DNA of 64,000 bases from Trogon surrucura (Eukaryota > Chordata > Aves > Trogoniformes > Trogonidae). The DNA lies in assembly GCA_020746105.1 (NCBI GenBank), contig CM036619.1, positions 52,684,635-52,748,634 of the forward strand. Reading direction: 5' to 3'. A program made the position numbers and the translations under genes. The notes beneath the pieces were generated by a model. The model was not told the origin of the DNA. It searched no databases and worked only from the letters and a program-made list of their open reading frames with translations. This document shows positions 1 through 12,300 of the stretch, in pieces; within the stretch, counting starts at the first letter, position 1, and every line of letters starts with the position of its first letter.

Positions 1-597
1 GAGAACTCTCCGATGTCACCTAACCACAGGTACTGAATACTCTGGGGTAGCTGAGGTGTTCACAGAAGGGTGGCATATGTGGCACAACCTCACTATACCC
101 GTGGCAGCAGGAGAAGATGGCCCTGAGCACTAAGCACCTATGAGTAAGTGCCTGAATAAATCCGTTGCTCTCTGGATTTGTTTTCTCGGGTAATGATCTC
201 TTTTGAACAGAAGCAATGGATCTGATTCTGCCTTACAACTGATATTATGCTCTTGTAACCTCTCGGATGTGCTGTCTCATGTGGAGGAGAAGCACATGGT
301 ATGTGCTCCTTCCCAGTGCCTGTACAGCCCTGATCATGCTGGCAATAAATAACAAGTCATAACAAGTTCTACTTGTCACGTATTTTGGGTACTGATTGAA
401 GGATTAGCCTGTTCTAGGTTTATTGCTTTGGGTTTTTTTCAGCAGAATTTCAGACTCTTGAGCTGGTTTCTTCATCTTCCTTTTAATATGTTCAAAATCT
501 AGGGCTGAACCTTGCAAGCTGCCACATATGCATTGGGAAGCAGCTGACCCAGCGCTCACCAGGCTCCCTGGGCATGGAAACACCTCTGGCTTCAGCG

Positions 598-720
598 TCA
601 CAGAATCACAGAATCACAGAGTGTCAGGAGTTGGAAGGGATCTCAAAAGATCATCTAGTCCAACCCTCCTGCCAGAGCAGGATCACCTACAGTAGGTCCT
701 TCCAGAGGGATTTCGGTCTC
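598..720 (-). mobile_element. CR1 LINE 3' fragment
   Basis: Begins with the tandem octamer-like end (cacagaatcacagaatcaca), followed by gttggaagggatctc and catctagtccaaccctcctgcc. These are the conserved reverse-complemented CR1 tail words. 5'-truncated; the right boundary is approximate because similarity fades. Confidence 0.85.
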
Positions 721-3700
721 GACCTCTGTCCCTGGGTCATACAGTGATCTGTTGTTCCTTGTTTTTACCAGGCAGCTGTGGTGGGAGAGCTCCCTCCAGC
801 CGCTGTGGTGCAAGAGCCATGCCCTTCTCTGCCAGCTGTAAAACTGTCAAAGCGAGGCTTGGTCAGGTTCCGGGAAGCTTGTTCTTGGCTCTCTGTGTGG
901 AAGGACTATCATTCCTCATGTCTTAGCCATGGCGTGAGGAGCACGGCGGCCAGAGCGTGCCCAGAGTGCCGTGGGAGACGGCACAGTTTGTTACATGGTG
1001 TACGCTTGTTTTCACTCTCTCTGCGCTTGGAAAGAGAGAAATTTTCCTGGCTTTTTTTGCCTGCTTTCACAGCCATGTATTCGTGCAGGGTTTTTACCCT
1101 AGCTAGTGTGATTACGAAGGAAATAGTGCAGTAGCCCCTCAAATTGAGGAGAAAAGAGCAAATCAAAACACACATCAGTTTCCTTAGCCAGTGCCAATGA
1201 CCACAGGGTTGAGGAAAATGCCATGCACGTGATTTTGCTGCATGTGAAAATGAAAGGAATGGAAATGAAAAAAATATACCACCATGTCATTTAAAAATGT
1301 GTACCTACAGAGTTGAAGCAACCACGAGTGATGCTGTGCAGATGGTTTTTCTCTTGCCAGGGAGAAGTGTAGTGGGGCCAGAGTCTTTTAATCTGTCATA
1401 TATATAACCTAAGATTTATAGTTGGAATCAGACTTGAAAATGTAAATGGATTTTCAATTGCAGAGTCTGCTCCATCATAATGGCTTTCATTCAGAGCTTT
1501 GTCTGGGTAGAACAACAGCTGTTCTGCCTGTGTTTTTTCTTTTTTTATTTTATTTTTAGAGTTTTCTCATATGTAAAATGCCAGGAGATGGACACAGACT
1601 GGGAGATCTTGTGGTAATGTCTGCTAGATAAATGAAGTGCTCCCAGTGATATTCCAGTGAAACTATGTTTGAAAAGTATTTTTCCCCATCTAACATTGCA
1701 AAACAGAGGAGAGAGTTGATTTCAGCTAGCGAAGAATCCTGACCCAGACTTTTGACCACATTCCCTCTTCTAACATGGCTAATCTGGATGAAATAGCATG
1801 CAGAGATCTGATTTGCCTTTGAAATTAGCTTTTTGCTTGAAATCACCAGTTGATGACTGTTGAGAGTACCCTAGGGGCTCCATGTTTTGCCCCTTAAAAA
1901 TTGGGGGAAGCCAGCGGTCACCAATTTAAAAATGGCACCTTTAAAACCAATTCAGGCACTTGTGTATTTGAAATTGAACAGTCTCTGGTTGTCTATCTGT
2001 TTTTTAAAACTAAACTACCTCCTTTTTGTTTCATTAATTCCTCTTTTTTAACATCTGTACAGTTCTGCTGCTGTTTATTACCATTATTAAAGATGCATGT
2101 TTGACTGTTCATAAAGTGCACCTGTTCAAATCCAGATACCGGTGAGAATTTAGTATGGAACAGGAGTTGTGGACCTATTTCCCACTGCAGACATTGTTTT
2201 GTTGCTTGGAGACCTTCTGTATGTTCTTGCTTAAGTCTTTCTTACAAAGTCAAGCTCTGTACTTCTAATACAGCTGAAAAACTAGAAAATTTTCTGTGTT
2301 TCAAAACTTGTGTAGGAAGAAAAGGACATGTAGGAAAAAAACAATCAACCACCAAAACGAACGGCTCAACCCAGCTCCCTGGAGTCCTGGAGCCACCAGG
2401 AATTTTTGTTTGTGCTGGGAAAGTAGTACATGACTGCGGGCACCAACTGAATGACATGCTTCTCTCGCAAGGCAAGGACGTATTTTTTCCACAATTGAGA
2501 ATGGGAATTACGAGAACCACAACAGTGCCCTGTTATATTGTTTCTGAGAAGAGAGCTCCTCTGTGGTTGATGTTACTAGAAACCACGATGAGAACATCAG
2601 GGTTGATTTTCCTCCCCAGTCATTCTCCATCTATTTCTCTTCTCCTCCCTATCTGTCCTTTTCTCTATTTTTTCTCTGGTCCCTGTCTGTCCTCAACTCT
2701 TCTCTCTTTACCTTTTTTCCTTTCTTATCTCCCACAGTTTCTCTGAAACACTGCAGGCATTCAGGGTTGTCCCGTTGATCAGAGGATGGCCCAGTGACAG
2801 GGCTGTACCTGCACTTAAGTTTGCTTCTACAAGCAGATAGCACTAAGCTGTCTGCTGTTCAAATATCAGTTCATGCTGTTCTCACAGGCATTAATCCAGG
2901 AACATTATTTGCCTGCTATAGTGGGATACTGCAATGCCAAGGGATGGTTTGCCCGATTTCCACTTCCAGGCTTTTATTTTGACATTAAAAAAAAAGTAGA
3001 CAGAAAATACATTGTTGCCATTCAGAAAAATAATTCATCATCTGTTTTATATGAATGTGGGTAATAGAACTGGAATTAAGGAAATGTCATCTTTGCAATA
3101 TGCCTAGACTGTTGAATGAGAGGGATTCCCAAAGAAACTTCTTCCAAAGTCACATTTCAGACTTGCAGCTTCCACCAGCAGGACCTCTGGCAAGAGTGGC
3201 AGGAACATGCCTGTGAATGCAGGGAGTTCGGAAGCAATTCTCAGAGCCTGGAACCACACTGATGCCTGAGCCGTGGACTCGTGCCTTGGCAGGACAGATA
3301 GATAAGAAAACATAGAAGACACATGCTAATCTCTGAATAAGAGATTTCTGACCTGCACTTACATTCTGCTCTGGTGTAAAACCGAAATAAGTGTGCTTAA
3401 GCTCAGACCTACAGATTGATTTCTCAAATGCCTGATAAAATGCAGCACTAGCTTATAAAAAGCCAAGCACTTGTAGCCTGCTCTAATTCAGCAGGAAACT
3501 ATCTTCTACAGCAGTTTTGTTGCTCCCTGTCCTCTAGCAGTACTAGCAAGAAAATTGTATGGAAACTTCCACCACTCAGTCAGAAGCCCTGCATGTCCTC
3601 AGATACTCCCTTGTGGGGCTGGCTGGTAGAAGCAGAGCCAGGCTCTGTTGTCAGAGCTCCCTGGCTGGTCAGAGGGATGTGTTTGTTCCCAACCATCCCT

Positions 3701-4980
3701 TACTGCGTCTCAAGATGAATTGCTCCACACTGACCACTACAATTGCATGGCGGTCCCAGGAGAGATGCTATTTAAGCTAAAGGACAGCACTGGAATGAGA
3801 ACAAATGTGTCTGAACTGGACATAATAGCGTTCATGCTGGTTATTAAAGGAAAGTTCCTAATGAAGTTTTTGAAGAGCGGCCAAAATGATTAAAGGGGCA
3901 AAGAAACCCCTAATTATTTTTAAAGTAGAACTTGGTGCATTTTTTTGAGGATTTATTGATGTTGGGCTGCAGAGGAGTCAGTAGTCTCAGCAGTCCTTTA
4001 ACCTTTTTTCCTCTGATCTTGGTAGTTTAGTGTAATTTGTTAACACTTACCCACACAAGACATTGTTTTCTACTGGGCTGATGTTGCTCTGCTCCCCAAA
4101 ACAGCAGCAAGAATGTCTGCCTCCCATGGTGATGTGAGAGAGGCACCATTCTGTTTAATTTAGTGTTGAAAAGTCTACTCCGTTCGCTGAGGTGTATGAA
4201 CACTCATTTGCTCTATGCAGAAGTTTGTTTCATTGGAAAAATTTCACCTCTAAAAATCACATCCCCAACATACAATAATAAAAGCCCTAAAACTGAGAGA
4301 TCAAAATTAATCCTGAAAATATCTTTTTTTCCTTCAGTCACAAAATGAGGCTGACAATATTTAAATGCATTTGGGAAGCCCTTTGGGTAAACAGATCCTC
4401 ATGGCATGCAAGATCTTTTCTAAAAAGAGCATTATTTGCCTAGTGATTTGCTTTTATTGTTCTGGTATTTAAAAAAAAAAATAGCTACACAAATTTCGGA
4501 GCATTACACTGAGTTTATTTTGAAAAAGAAATCAAAGAATGTTTTTTTCATCTCTGAGCCAGATGGAAAGGAAAGCAAACATCTTCCACCCTAAGAAAGA
4601 AAACATATGAGAACTTTCAAAAAAATTTTTAGCCAAGATTTTTTTTTCTTCTTTTCACTAAACACCATGGAAAAAGTGAGGGGGAGATAGTGAATGAGCA
4701 AATAGCCTCTGGTTTTAGGAAGGCCTAGTTTCTGGGGAACGAGGGTTTCATCCGTATGGCACTGTGCTTTCCTGTCTGCAGATACCCAAACTACCTCTGA
4801 GTAGGGGTAAGCACTGGGAGCCTCCTCCTCTGCTCCTGCCCAGGCCGTGGGAGGAGGGCGGTGTCCCAGAGGTGGCGAGTGTCAGGCATGGGCGGGTGGT
4901 CCCACTGTGGGTCCCTCACCAGTGTGAGCTCTGATGCCTGTCCATGGCAGCTCAGAGCCTGCTCTGGGGGCAGCTGGGCG

Positions 4981-5058
4981 TCCACAGAAGAGCAGACATC
5001 TCCAGGGTGCACACAGAGGCATCTCCAGGGTGCACATCTCCAGACACATCCACAGAAG
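4981..5058. repeat. Small minisatellite
   Basis: Two exact 17-base copies of catctccagggtgcaca (4997-5013 and 5020-5036), a third partial copy, and identical tccacagaag words at both ends (4981-4990, 5049-5058). Confidence 0.75.
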
Positions 5059-5396
5059 TGGAGGGAAGAAAAGCAAGTCTGGAGCATGGGGCTGGATACA
5101 TTTTGTTCCCTTTGGATGCTACAGCTGCATGAGCCGCTGTGCTTTTAACCAAGGAAGATGCACTGGGGAAAAGTGGTTTTGTTTTCTCACACGTGAATTG
5201 ACTCGGCTGCCTTTCCCCTGCTCGCTGTGGAGTGGTTTCCTCTGACAGCCAGCGGCCGTCCTCTGACCAGCTCCTCGCCTTGCCAGTCATCAGAGACCAG
5301 TTCCTCCTACTTGCTAAAAACAGAGGGGCTGCTTGCCAGGAACAAAAAATTAAAAGAGGAGGTCAGCCATCTGAGAGAGCGAGAAATAGCAAGATC

Positions 5397-5464
5397 ACAT
5401 TAGCCATTTATAAACAGGCGATTATAAACAGGCAATTTAAGCTAGATGCAATAATGGCTAATGT
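5397..5464. promoter_or_regulatory. Candidate enhancer core with nested repeats
   Basis: Two exact copies of ttataaacaggc (5408-5419, 5422-5433) sit inside a perfect 11-base inverted repeat (acattagccat at 5397-5407 and atggctaatgt at 5454-5464). The repeats contain a forkhead-like ATAAACA word and the arms contain TAAT homeodomain-like cores. Function is inferred from motif content only. Confidence 0.35.
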
Positions 5465-7611
5465 AGGGACTGATCCTGCTCTATTTGAGTCAAGACCTCC
5501 TTCACTCCAGGGCCCACCTAAGGTGCTCTGCATGCTAGGACAGTGAGTTGCAAGAGGGAGTTCTTGCTTCTTAAGACCTTTTTAAAGGTGGTCTTGTTCA
5601 GCTCAAACCTTTAGCACCAAGTTCCTAGCACCAAGGTGCTGCAAGAACAATGCACTAAAACTGCATTTAGGGGATAAAATAGTCAGACCTAGCATGGGGT
5701 AAGTGAGAAGGAAGGCTTTAATGAAAATAATTTCCATCACTTTGATTTTTAGTACCTACGAATGATTCTGGCTCCGTATCTCTCTTGGCTATACAAGCAC
5801 ACGCAGAGTAAACAACATTCACTTCCATGTCTCTGCTTAGCGCCTCCTTTATTGGAACATTTGGAAGTATTATTTATAGACATCAAAGGGGATGAGGTTT
5901 GAGATTTATAAGCTCTAATCAGCTGAAGGTGTCCAAATAAATTAATGAAACGTCAGAAGTGGCATTAAGAAATCCAGCACTGGATGTAAATCAAAATGAC
6001 TTTGCACCCTCTCTGCCTTGCCCTCCCCTTCTTGCAACAGCCCCAATGCTTGCCAGGGTATACGAATTTGCATTTAGTTTGATGATAAACACAAAAAAAA
6101 GGATGATGGGAATGTGTATTCAGCATGCCGAGTTACAGTATTTGTGCATAAGAAGGAAAGCCAAAACTCAAGCTAGGACAAAATAATTTCCTATCACTTA
6201 AAACTTTCCATACAATCTGCATTATCGCTCAAACCATACAGAAAGCAGATTTAATGGGGATGTTTTCCAGATCCTGTGTGGCAGCTCTTACTTTCATGAC
6301 AATTTCTTGGCCCTTTCTGGTGTTCCGCTTGCATCCCTGCCAATCTCTCCTTTCTGTGACAGGCTCCTGAGCTGTCTTAACACTCCGATTTTGATCTTTG
6401 TCGCCATTTGACACCTCCACTACCCTCCTGCAGGAATACTGGGCCAGAAGGATGGTCTGTCTCAGCCCGCTTGGCTGCTCAGGCCAGATTTTAAAGATGG
6501 AGAACACTCCAGGCACACAACTGCAGCATCCCTCTCCAGCCAGTTTTGCCTAACAGCTACACTCTTTGCTTCAAACGGAGAGCTTGAGCCCAGGCATGTT
6601 TCATTTCTCAGTTAAAGGCAGATAATTAGAGCATTATTATAATTATAGCCCAGCACTGAAATTCACTTTGAAATGAGTAATTCATAAACATGTTGCATCC
6701 TTAAACTGTCCTAGCTCAATGGCTATTTCCACGCTAAGGCTGCTCAACTGCCCACAGTTTAGCATAGCTGCTGTGCTAGTTTTCAACAAACTAAGCAGCT
6801 ATCACTGAAAACCAGCCATTTCTGTAACCTTATTGCAGGCGTTAAGTGCAGCTGTAACTACTGATCACCACCACGCAGAAAACCTCTTTAGAGGGACTGG
6901 AAGACATTAGATTACTCTTGGATCATCTCATCTCGGTATGTACCATCGCTGCTACTGCCAAAGGAAGAGAAGGATGAAATTGGGGCAAAGAACAGTACAG
7001 CTCGGGCTTATACAGAGGTTTCTCATTAACTTCTTCTGTTGGCAGAAGTCTATCATGTCAGTGAAAGCAGGAAGACTGTCATATAACATGGCAGATGGTC
7101 AGAATGGGCTTATTTCACCTAAATAAGCCAACATTCAAAACAAAGGTACCAGTGCTTCTAATTCAGTGTGGCTCTGCAAAGCTCCACTCACTGGGGTTCA
7201 TGAGGCCCTCTGGGCATGCAAAGTAATAGTATTGCACTTCATTATCAAAAAAGAGCAGTTTAACATTATCTCCACAGACACTGTGTAAATATATATGCAA
7301 ACACTATGGTATGTATCTACTCACAAATGTTAGGTTCCGCATGACCAGGTATATGGCAGAATCATGTATTCAAAACCTGAAGAAAAAGCCCTAAGAAAAG
7401 TATCAGAAAATCCAAACTGTCTGAAGAAAAGCCTTGCCTCCAAGAGGCAACACGTGGTTTCTGCAGCTGTAATACACAGACCTTTCACTTTTCATTAAAT
7501 ATATACAATTTTCATGTTGTTTCTGTCTCATAGCTAATATGTACCACAGGACAGGTTCCCAAATGTAGCATTTTGTGTATTTTCTTTAAGAAAATTGTAG
7601 TTAGAAAGCCA

Positions 7612-7627
7612 CCCCCCCCCCCCCCCC
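7612..7627. repeat. Poly-C run (16 C)
   Basis: Sixteen consecutive C on plus. Such runs are error-prone in sequencing, so the length may be inexact. Confidence 0.9.
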
Positions 7628-8386
7628 AATGAACACTGGAGGAAGTGTGGGATGTGGGAAAGCATCAGTCTTTAATTGGTTGGTCTCAGGAACAATATTT
7701 GAAAATGTGAAGTACAAAATCTTGTCTCTTTCCAACAGAGCTGGAGTATTTCAACAAACTTATCTGCATTCAGCCAAGGTAAACGGTAGGTCAGGAGGCA
7801 ATGGAAAAACATCTCTCCTTTCCAATAAGCCAAAACAACTTCCTTCGTGGTACAGCACTTGGCCGTGCAGAATGTAAAAACCGGGAATGAAAACCAGGAT
7901 TTCTGCTAATGAACTTTAACTGGTTGCTAATTTTTAAAATTCTTGATAAGCAGCACTGCTGCCTAGACAACAGCTCATAGGACCGTGGAGGAGACTGGCT
8001 GGATGATATCACCTCATTAGTCACACTGCTTTCTGTTTCACAGCATATTTTATTTTCTAGTTTGTTTGGGAGAGTAGTACTGGTCCAAGAAAACAGAGAT
8101 TTTGATTTACAAAGCACTTTGGAGAAGTGCAAATTGATTAGAATTTTCAGAGTGTGGCATATTTTTCCTACCAAATTTTGAAATCCGTCTTAGAAAGAAA
8201 CATATTTCAGTGTGTGCAGCTCCTTTGTTTCTCTTTTCATAAAATCCTGCATCTGGGCTTGACTTGCAGTATTGGTAGCACCTACTGGGGTAGAATTCCT
8301 CATGAGACAGGAGAAGGAACGAAAACATTTCAGAATCATTCTTAAAAGTTGGTGATCTACTTGTGTGGCGTTTTGTTATGAGTAGA

Positions 8387-8479
8387 AGTCAGGCAGGAAG
8401 GCAGGAAGGCTGGAAAGAAGGAAGGCAGACAGCAAAGGCAGGCAGGAAAGAAAGGAAGGCAGGTAGGCAGGAAGGAAAA
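8387..8479. repeat. Purine-rich GGCA/GGAA microsatellite
   Basis: About 90 bases almost free of T on plus, built from ggcagga, ggaagg and gaaagaagg units. It is imperfect and lies just beyond the predicted 3' end of COLEC12. Confidence 0.85.
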
Positions 8480-8482
8480 GCT

Positions 8483-8488
8483 TTTATT
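8483..8488 (-). terminator. Possible distal poly(A) signal AATAAA
   Basis: A second minus-strand AATAAA about 260 bases beyond the proximal one, immediately before a pyrimidine tract on the transcribed sense strand. It could act as an alternative 3' end. Confidence 0.35.
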
Positions 8489-8727
8489 AACATGGTCTTT
8501 GCATAGTACCCCGCTGGAACACTGGCTGTGATCAGTTATAACGAGTATCTAGTCCTTAGTCAACTTGTTACACACGCAGATTAGACTGCATATAATAAGG
8601 AAAAAACACTATCTAAAATCTGTTTTAGAAGTTATTTAACCAGAACAAAACATCTGGGAATCATCTACAAATATTTCTAACTGGAAAAATATTTTTCTAT
8701 AGCTGAGCTAGGCCTGACAGCAAACCT

Positions 8728-9340
8728 TAATGAATTATTAGTACCTTTATTGTTTTCTTTGGCCCCTGTGCACTATATTTGTAAAAAAAGTCAGTAAAAA
8801 AGAGGACAATTGTAAAAAGCAAATATTTTGTACAAAAATACAAAGTTTTAAAAGCTCTTAAAAGTATATTCCATATTATTGATAAGAGTTGGACTATATA
8901 TATATATTTATATAAAATCTATATATTCGTGTATCTGTATAATTTTCCTACATTTGGGATTTTAGCAAATGAGACATACTGTTTACACAGTTGCTTTATA
9001 TGTTTTTCTATATGAGTGACCAACAGTCTTGCTCAGATTGACAGAATGTCGCTCCTCAGAAGACAAAAGTTGCTTACGTATGTGGTTACTGATTGGGAAG
9101 AAAAACTCTATAACACAATTAGTCCAACAGTATTTCCTGATGATGTGGCTTGAAAGGCCTCATATAATTGCAAGATGCTGGAGAAGAGTTGCTGTTGAAT
9201 TCCTTTATGTGTTTAAACCAGTTTTCAGTGCTTGCCTTTGTTATTTTCAATTTTGGTAGGCAATGTTGCTCTCTCCCAGGATTTTCTTCTTCTTTAAGTA
9301 GATTTCCATAATACGTAGGTATCTGTAAAGTCACAGCCTA
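8728..9340 (-). other. COLEC12: COLEC12 3' untranslated region (predicted)
   Basis: About 610 bases of AT-rich minus-strand sequence between the predicted TAA and the first AATAAA. It has no open frame of note and includes an AU-rich run (8880-8940, alternating TA) that could affect message stability. The 8728 boundary is set about 18 bases past the AATAAA and is approximate. Confidence 0.6.
8746..8751 (-). terminator. Poly(A) signal AATAAA for COLEC12 (proximal)
   Basis: Canonical hexamer on the minus strand (TTTATT on plus), in the context acaataaaggtac. It is the first AATAAA downstream of the predicted stop and would give a 3' UTR of about 0.6 kb. Confidence 0.6.
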
Positions 9341-9360
9341 TTACACTCCAAATATTTGCC
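9341..9360 (-). CDS. COLEC12: COLEC12 exon 9: short coding tail and stop (predicted)
   Basis: The exon 8 donor after AAA G needs a further exon. The best acceptor downstream on the minus strand is at 9361-9362, behind a polypyrimidine tract of about 40 bases ending in catactctag. Splicing there adds GQIFGV and a TAA stop at 9343-9341. The resulting total, 742 residues with a 19-residue exon 1, equals the family length. The sequence that follows reads like a 3' UTR with a poly(A) signal about 600 bases on. The tail does not resemble the human C-terminus as I recall it, so this exon is the least certain. Confidence 0.72.
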
Positions 9361-12300
9361 CTAGAGTATGAGAGAGAAAAGAAAACCAAAGAGAAAAAAA
9401 ATCACATAAAAAGCCTGTGAAGACTAAATTGATTTACAGACAGAAAACTTACAGAGATCAAGGTATGTATAAAATTTAAGTGGACTGGTATTTAGATCCT
9501 GTAAGTCTTGGAAGATAAATATTTGTAAACCATGAAGTCTTCCTAAAATAACAAATGTATGTAGGAAAACAAGGGCAAAATTACATTGTTACTTATACAC
9601 GGCCCTTCACTCTGGACATCTAAACAGAGTTATGTACACACAAAGCTTGGTCAGCACTTTGTTTTGTTTTGTTTTGTTGTTTTGTTTTAGTGGGGCACTT
9701 CTGCGGATGGGATGTAGTTTTGGCTCCAGTTGACATTTCCATCTGCCTTCAATGAAATTGAGCCTACTGGTTTGCAGCTGGAGCAGTCAGGTACTCTTGG
9801 CAAAGCAATGTTTAAACAGATTGTATGGAAGAGATATTTTAGGCAGAGCCCCACCATGAACACAAATACCACCTATCTCTGTGGTGATGGGGCTGGGCTC
9901 TAAGCAGCCATGTGAACCACTTGCCCTCTGCCCTTGCAGAAACACCTTTGTAACCACAAAGAGATGCCCCACGGCAATCACCTGGGTGACTGCTGGGCCA
10001 CGTTGGTTGTTTAGGAGTCCTTCACTCCAGCTGCAATAGATGGGTTGCTTAGGGCCTGTGGACCCAGCCTCTTAGCCCTACAGGACATCTCCAGGCAGCG
10101 GTGGGAATTTTAAGACCTCTTTAGCAGTCACCATGTGCCTCTTATTGCACAAACTCTCAAAACAGAGTCCTTTTTGGTTTTTGAAGGCTGGTCTCAAGCC
10201 ATCCCAAGGCCCGCTTTCTCCCTTTTGTGGCCACAGAGTCTATAAAAACAGCTTCCAGCATGGCTAGGGTCTGAGGCATGTACCAAATAGTGCCTGAAAT
10301 TTTAGGCATATTAAATCTACAGGAGATGGTCAAGATGCAGAGCACACCATGGCTACAGCCAGCTTGAAGGCTGCTCTTTCTGAGTGCAATAAATCTAGTA
10401 TCTGCATCGTGCAGAGTATTAGAAAAGAACATTGGGCTGGATCTGACTAGAAGTGCTTCACATGTGATTCCTCCTCTTCCTCAGCAAGGCATTGCCATAG
10501 CACCTAGCCTGGATCTTCTGCCCTCTAGCTGCGGAAAATTTACTGTGGGCAGAGTGAAATAATCAAACCAAGCACTTTGCTTACCTTTATCCATATCTTT
10601 TTCACAAATGAAATTGTTAACATCTTCACAGTAGAAGTCATTCCAGAGTCCAGCATAGATCAACCCGGCGCAATCTTCCCCTGGCCCGTGCCCGTGGCTC
10701 CAGTTATCAGGTTGCCCAGCTTTCCAGTTTCTTTCAACCAAAAAGCAAGAGATATGATTGCACAACACGGCACACATAACAGTTTTTCACCGCAAGAAAT
10801 TAACGAAAACATCATGAGATCTGTTGTGAACGGGAAATACACGTTGAAACAAACAATACATGACTCTTGCTGAAAATGGAAACCAGATGTATTGCAGAGA
10901 AGGGAATCCATTTGGCCTCGGGTTGCCAAAACTCAGAGACCTAAAATTAGACCGATCAACTTCATTTTAGTTCCTGAATGTACATGAACATACAGTGGGA
11001 ACGCTCCGTGCTCCATGTGCGCTGCTCCAACCCTGCGCAGCCCATGCACTGCGTTCCTGCCAGCAGATGGGACTGAGAAGAGCTGGCAGGCTCACAAGTG
11101 CTGCCAACACAGCAGCACCCTGCCATTGCTCGCGGCAGAGGCGCTCAGCCCTTTGACCACGCTGAGGCAGGCCTCTAGGGAGGAACAGCAAAGACTTCTG
11201 TGTTTTATGGCCCCACACTTGGATGGGAAGTGTATTTTTGGACTTAGCAAGGAATGCACAAAGTATACATACACGTATCTTTTTAGATTGTTAGCTTTGA
11301 TGGTGAAACTTCACACAGCAGGTAAAAAGCTTGGAGCAAGTGTTTCCTCATCCTGTTTTTGTTTAACAAGTGAGAAATGCTTCCAACCTCAAGACTTAAA
11401 AGCTCCATTTTCCTCAAGAAACAGGTTGTTGAAGGGAGCTTGTGATTGCTGGCTGATACGGTCCATGCTCAGCTAAAAAAACATGTCTGTCTGACACAGA
11501 ACATCTGACCAAGAATCTGGGAGGACACAGAGCTTTCCAGAAGTAACGAAATACTTTGAAAATCATCAGCTGACACCTCTGAGGTTACAAAAGGGCACCT
11601 AAAGCCATGCTGTAGTGGAAACCTATCGAATGTCACAGCTGAAATGGGAATCAGTCACAGTGGTGCCATAAAGAGAATGAAAGATGAAAACGGGGAGGGA
11701 GAAAAAGGGAAAAATATTATGGCTCATTTGAAATGCATCTGACTTTTTCCATGTTTTTCATCAAAATGAACGTCGATGAGATCACAGCTAATCATTTCGT
11801 AACATCTGACTGACTGTAGCCTGTTTTTCTGGAGCACAGCATGCTCAGCTGTATAAATTCTTTAGTCCACTCCTCAGCATTAAAAATTCGGGTTGTTGCA
11901 ATCTGTTCCATTTAGGACAAATTAGGTGTAGCCCTAGGATTCCTGGAGAGCTGCCAATTCAGTTCTCAGCTAGCCAAAGTGTAGACACTCTCGTTTCATG
12001 CATTTTCCTTATGTTTAATGCTTTCCACTTGAATTTGGGCCTTATCTAAAGGCTGGTCATTTTTTATCAGAAAGAGCACTCTATTTATAGCCAGTTGTAA
12101 TGCAAATAAGGAAAATTCAAACCAAGAGAGCAAAACTGTCTATGCTTTCCATCTCAACTTTGTAATAAAAGTCAGCAGCAAATGTTTTGGCAAGAAGCGC
12201 TGTGCTGTGTAGTTATGTGATTCTTTCATTCAACATTCAGTTTTCTTCCTGGCAAGGAAAGAAAGTCTTGTGTGTGGAGAATGGAGAGAGAAAACCAAGT

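Larger units (their letters stand above)
1..8700. other. Non-coding region downstream of COLEC12
   Basis: No exon with recognisable homology is seen. Short open frames occur on both strands with no conserved motif. It contains a CR1 tail (598-720), a minisatellite (4981-5058), an enhancer-like motif cluster (5397-5464), a poly-C run (7612-7627) and a GGAA/GGCA purine tract (8387-8479). In human the next gene past the COLEC12 3' end is THOC1; none of its exons was recognised here. Confidence 0.7.

Noticed and set aside
10157-10450. Alternative last exon of COLEC12 using the acceptor near 10449
   Set aside because: It would add nearly 100 unrelated residues and break the 742-residue length match; the polypyrimidine tract is much weaker than at 9361.
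11015-11476. 153-codon plus-strand open frame
   Set aside because: Inside COLEC12 intron 7, antisense, with no recognised domain or splice context.
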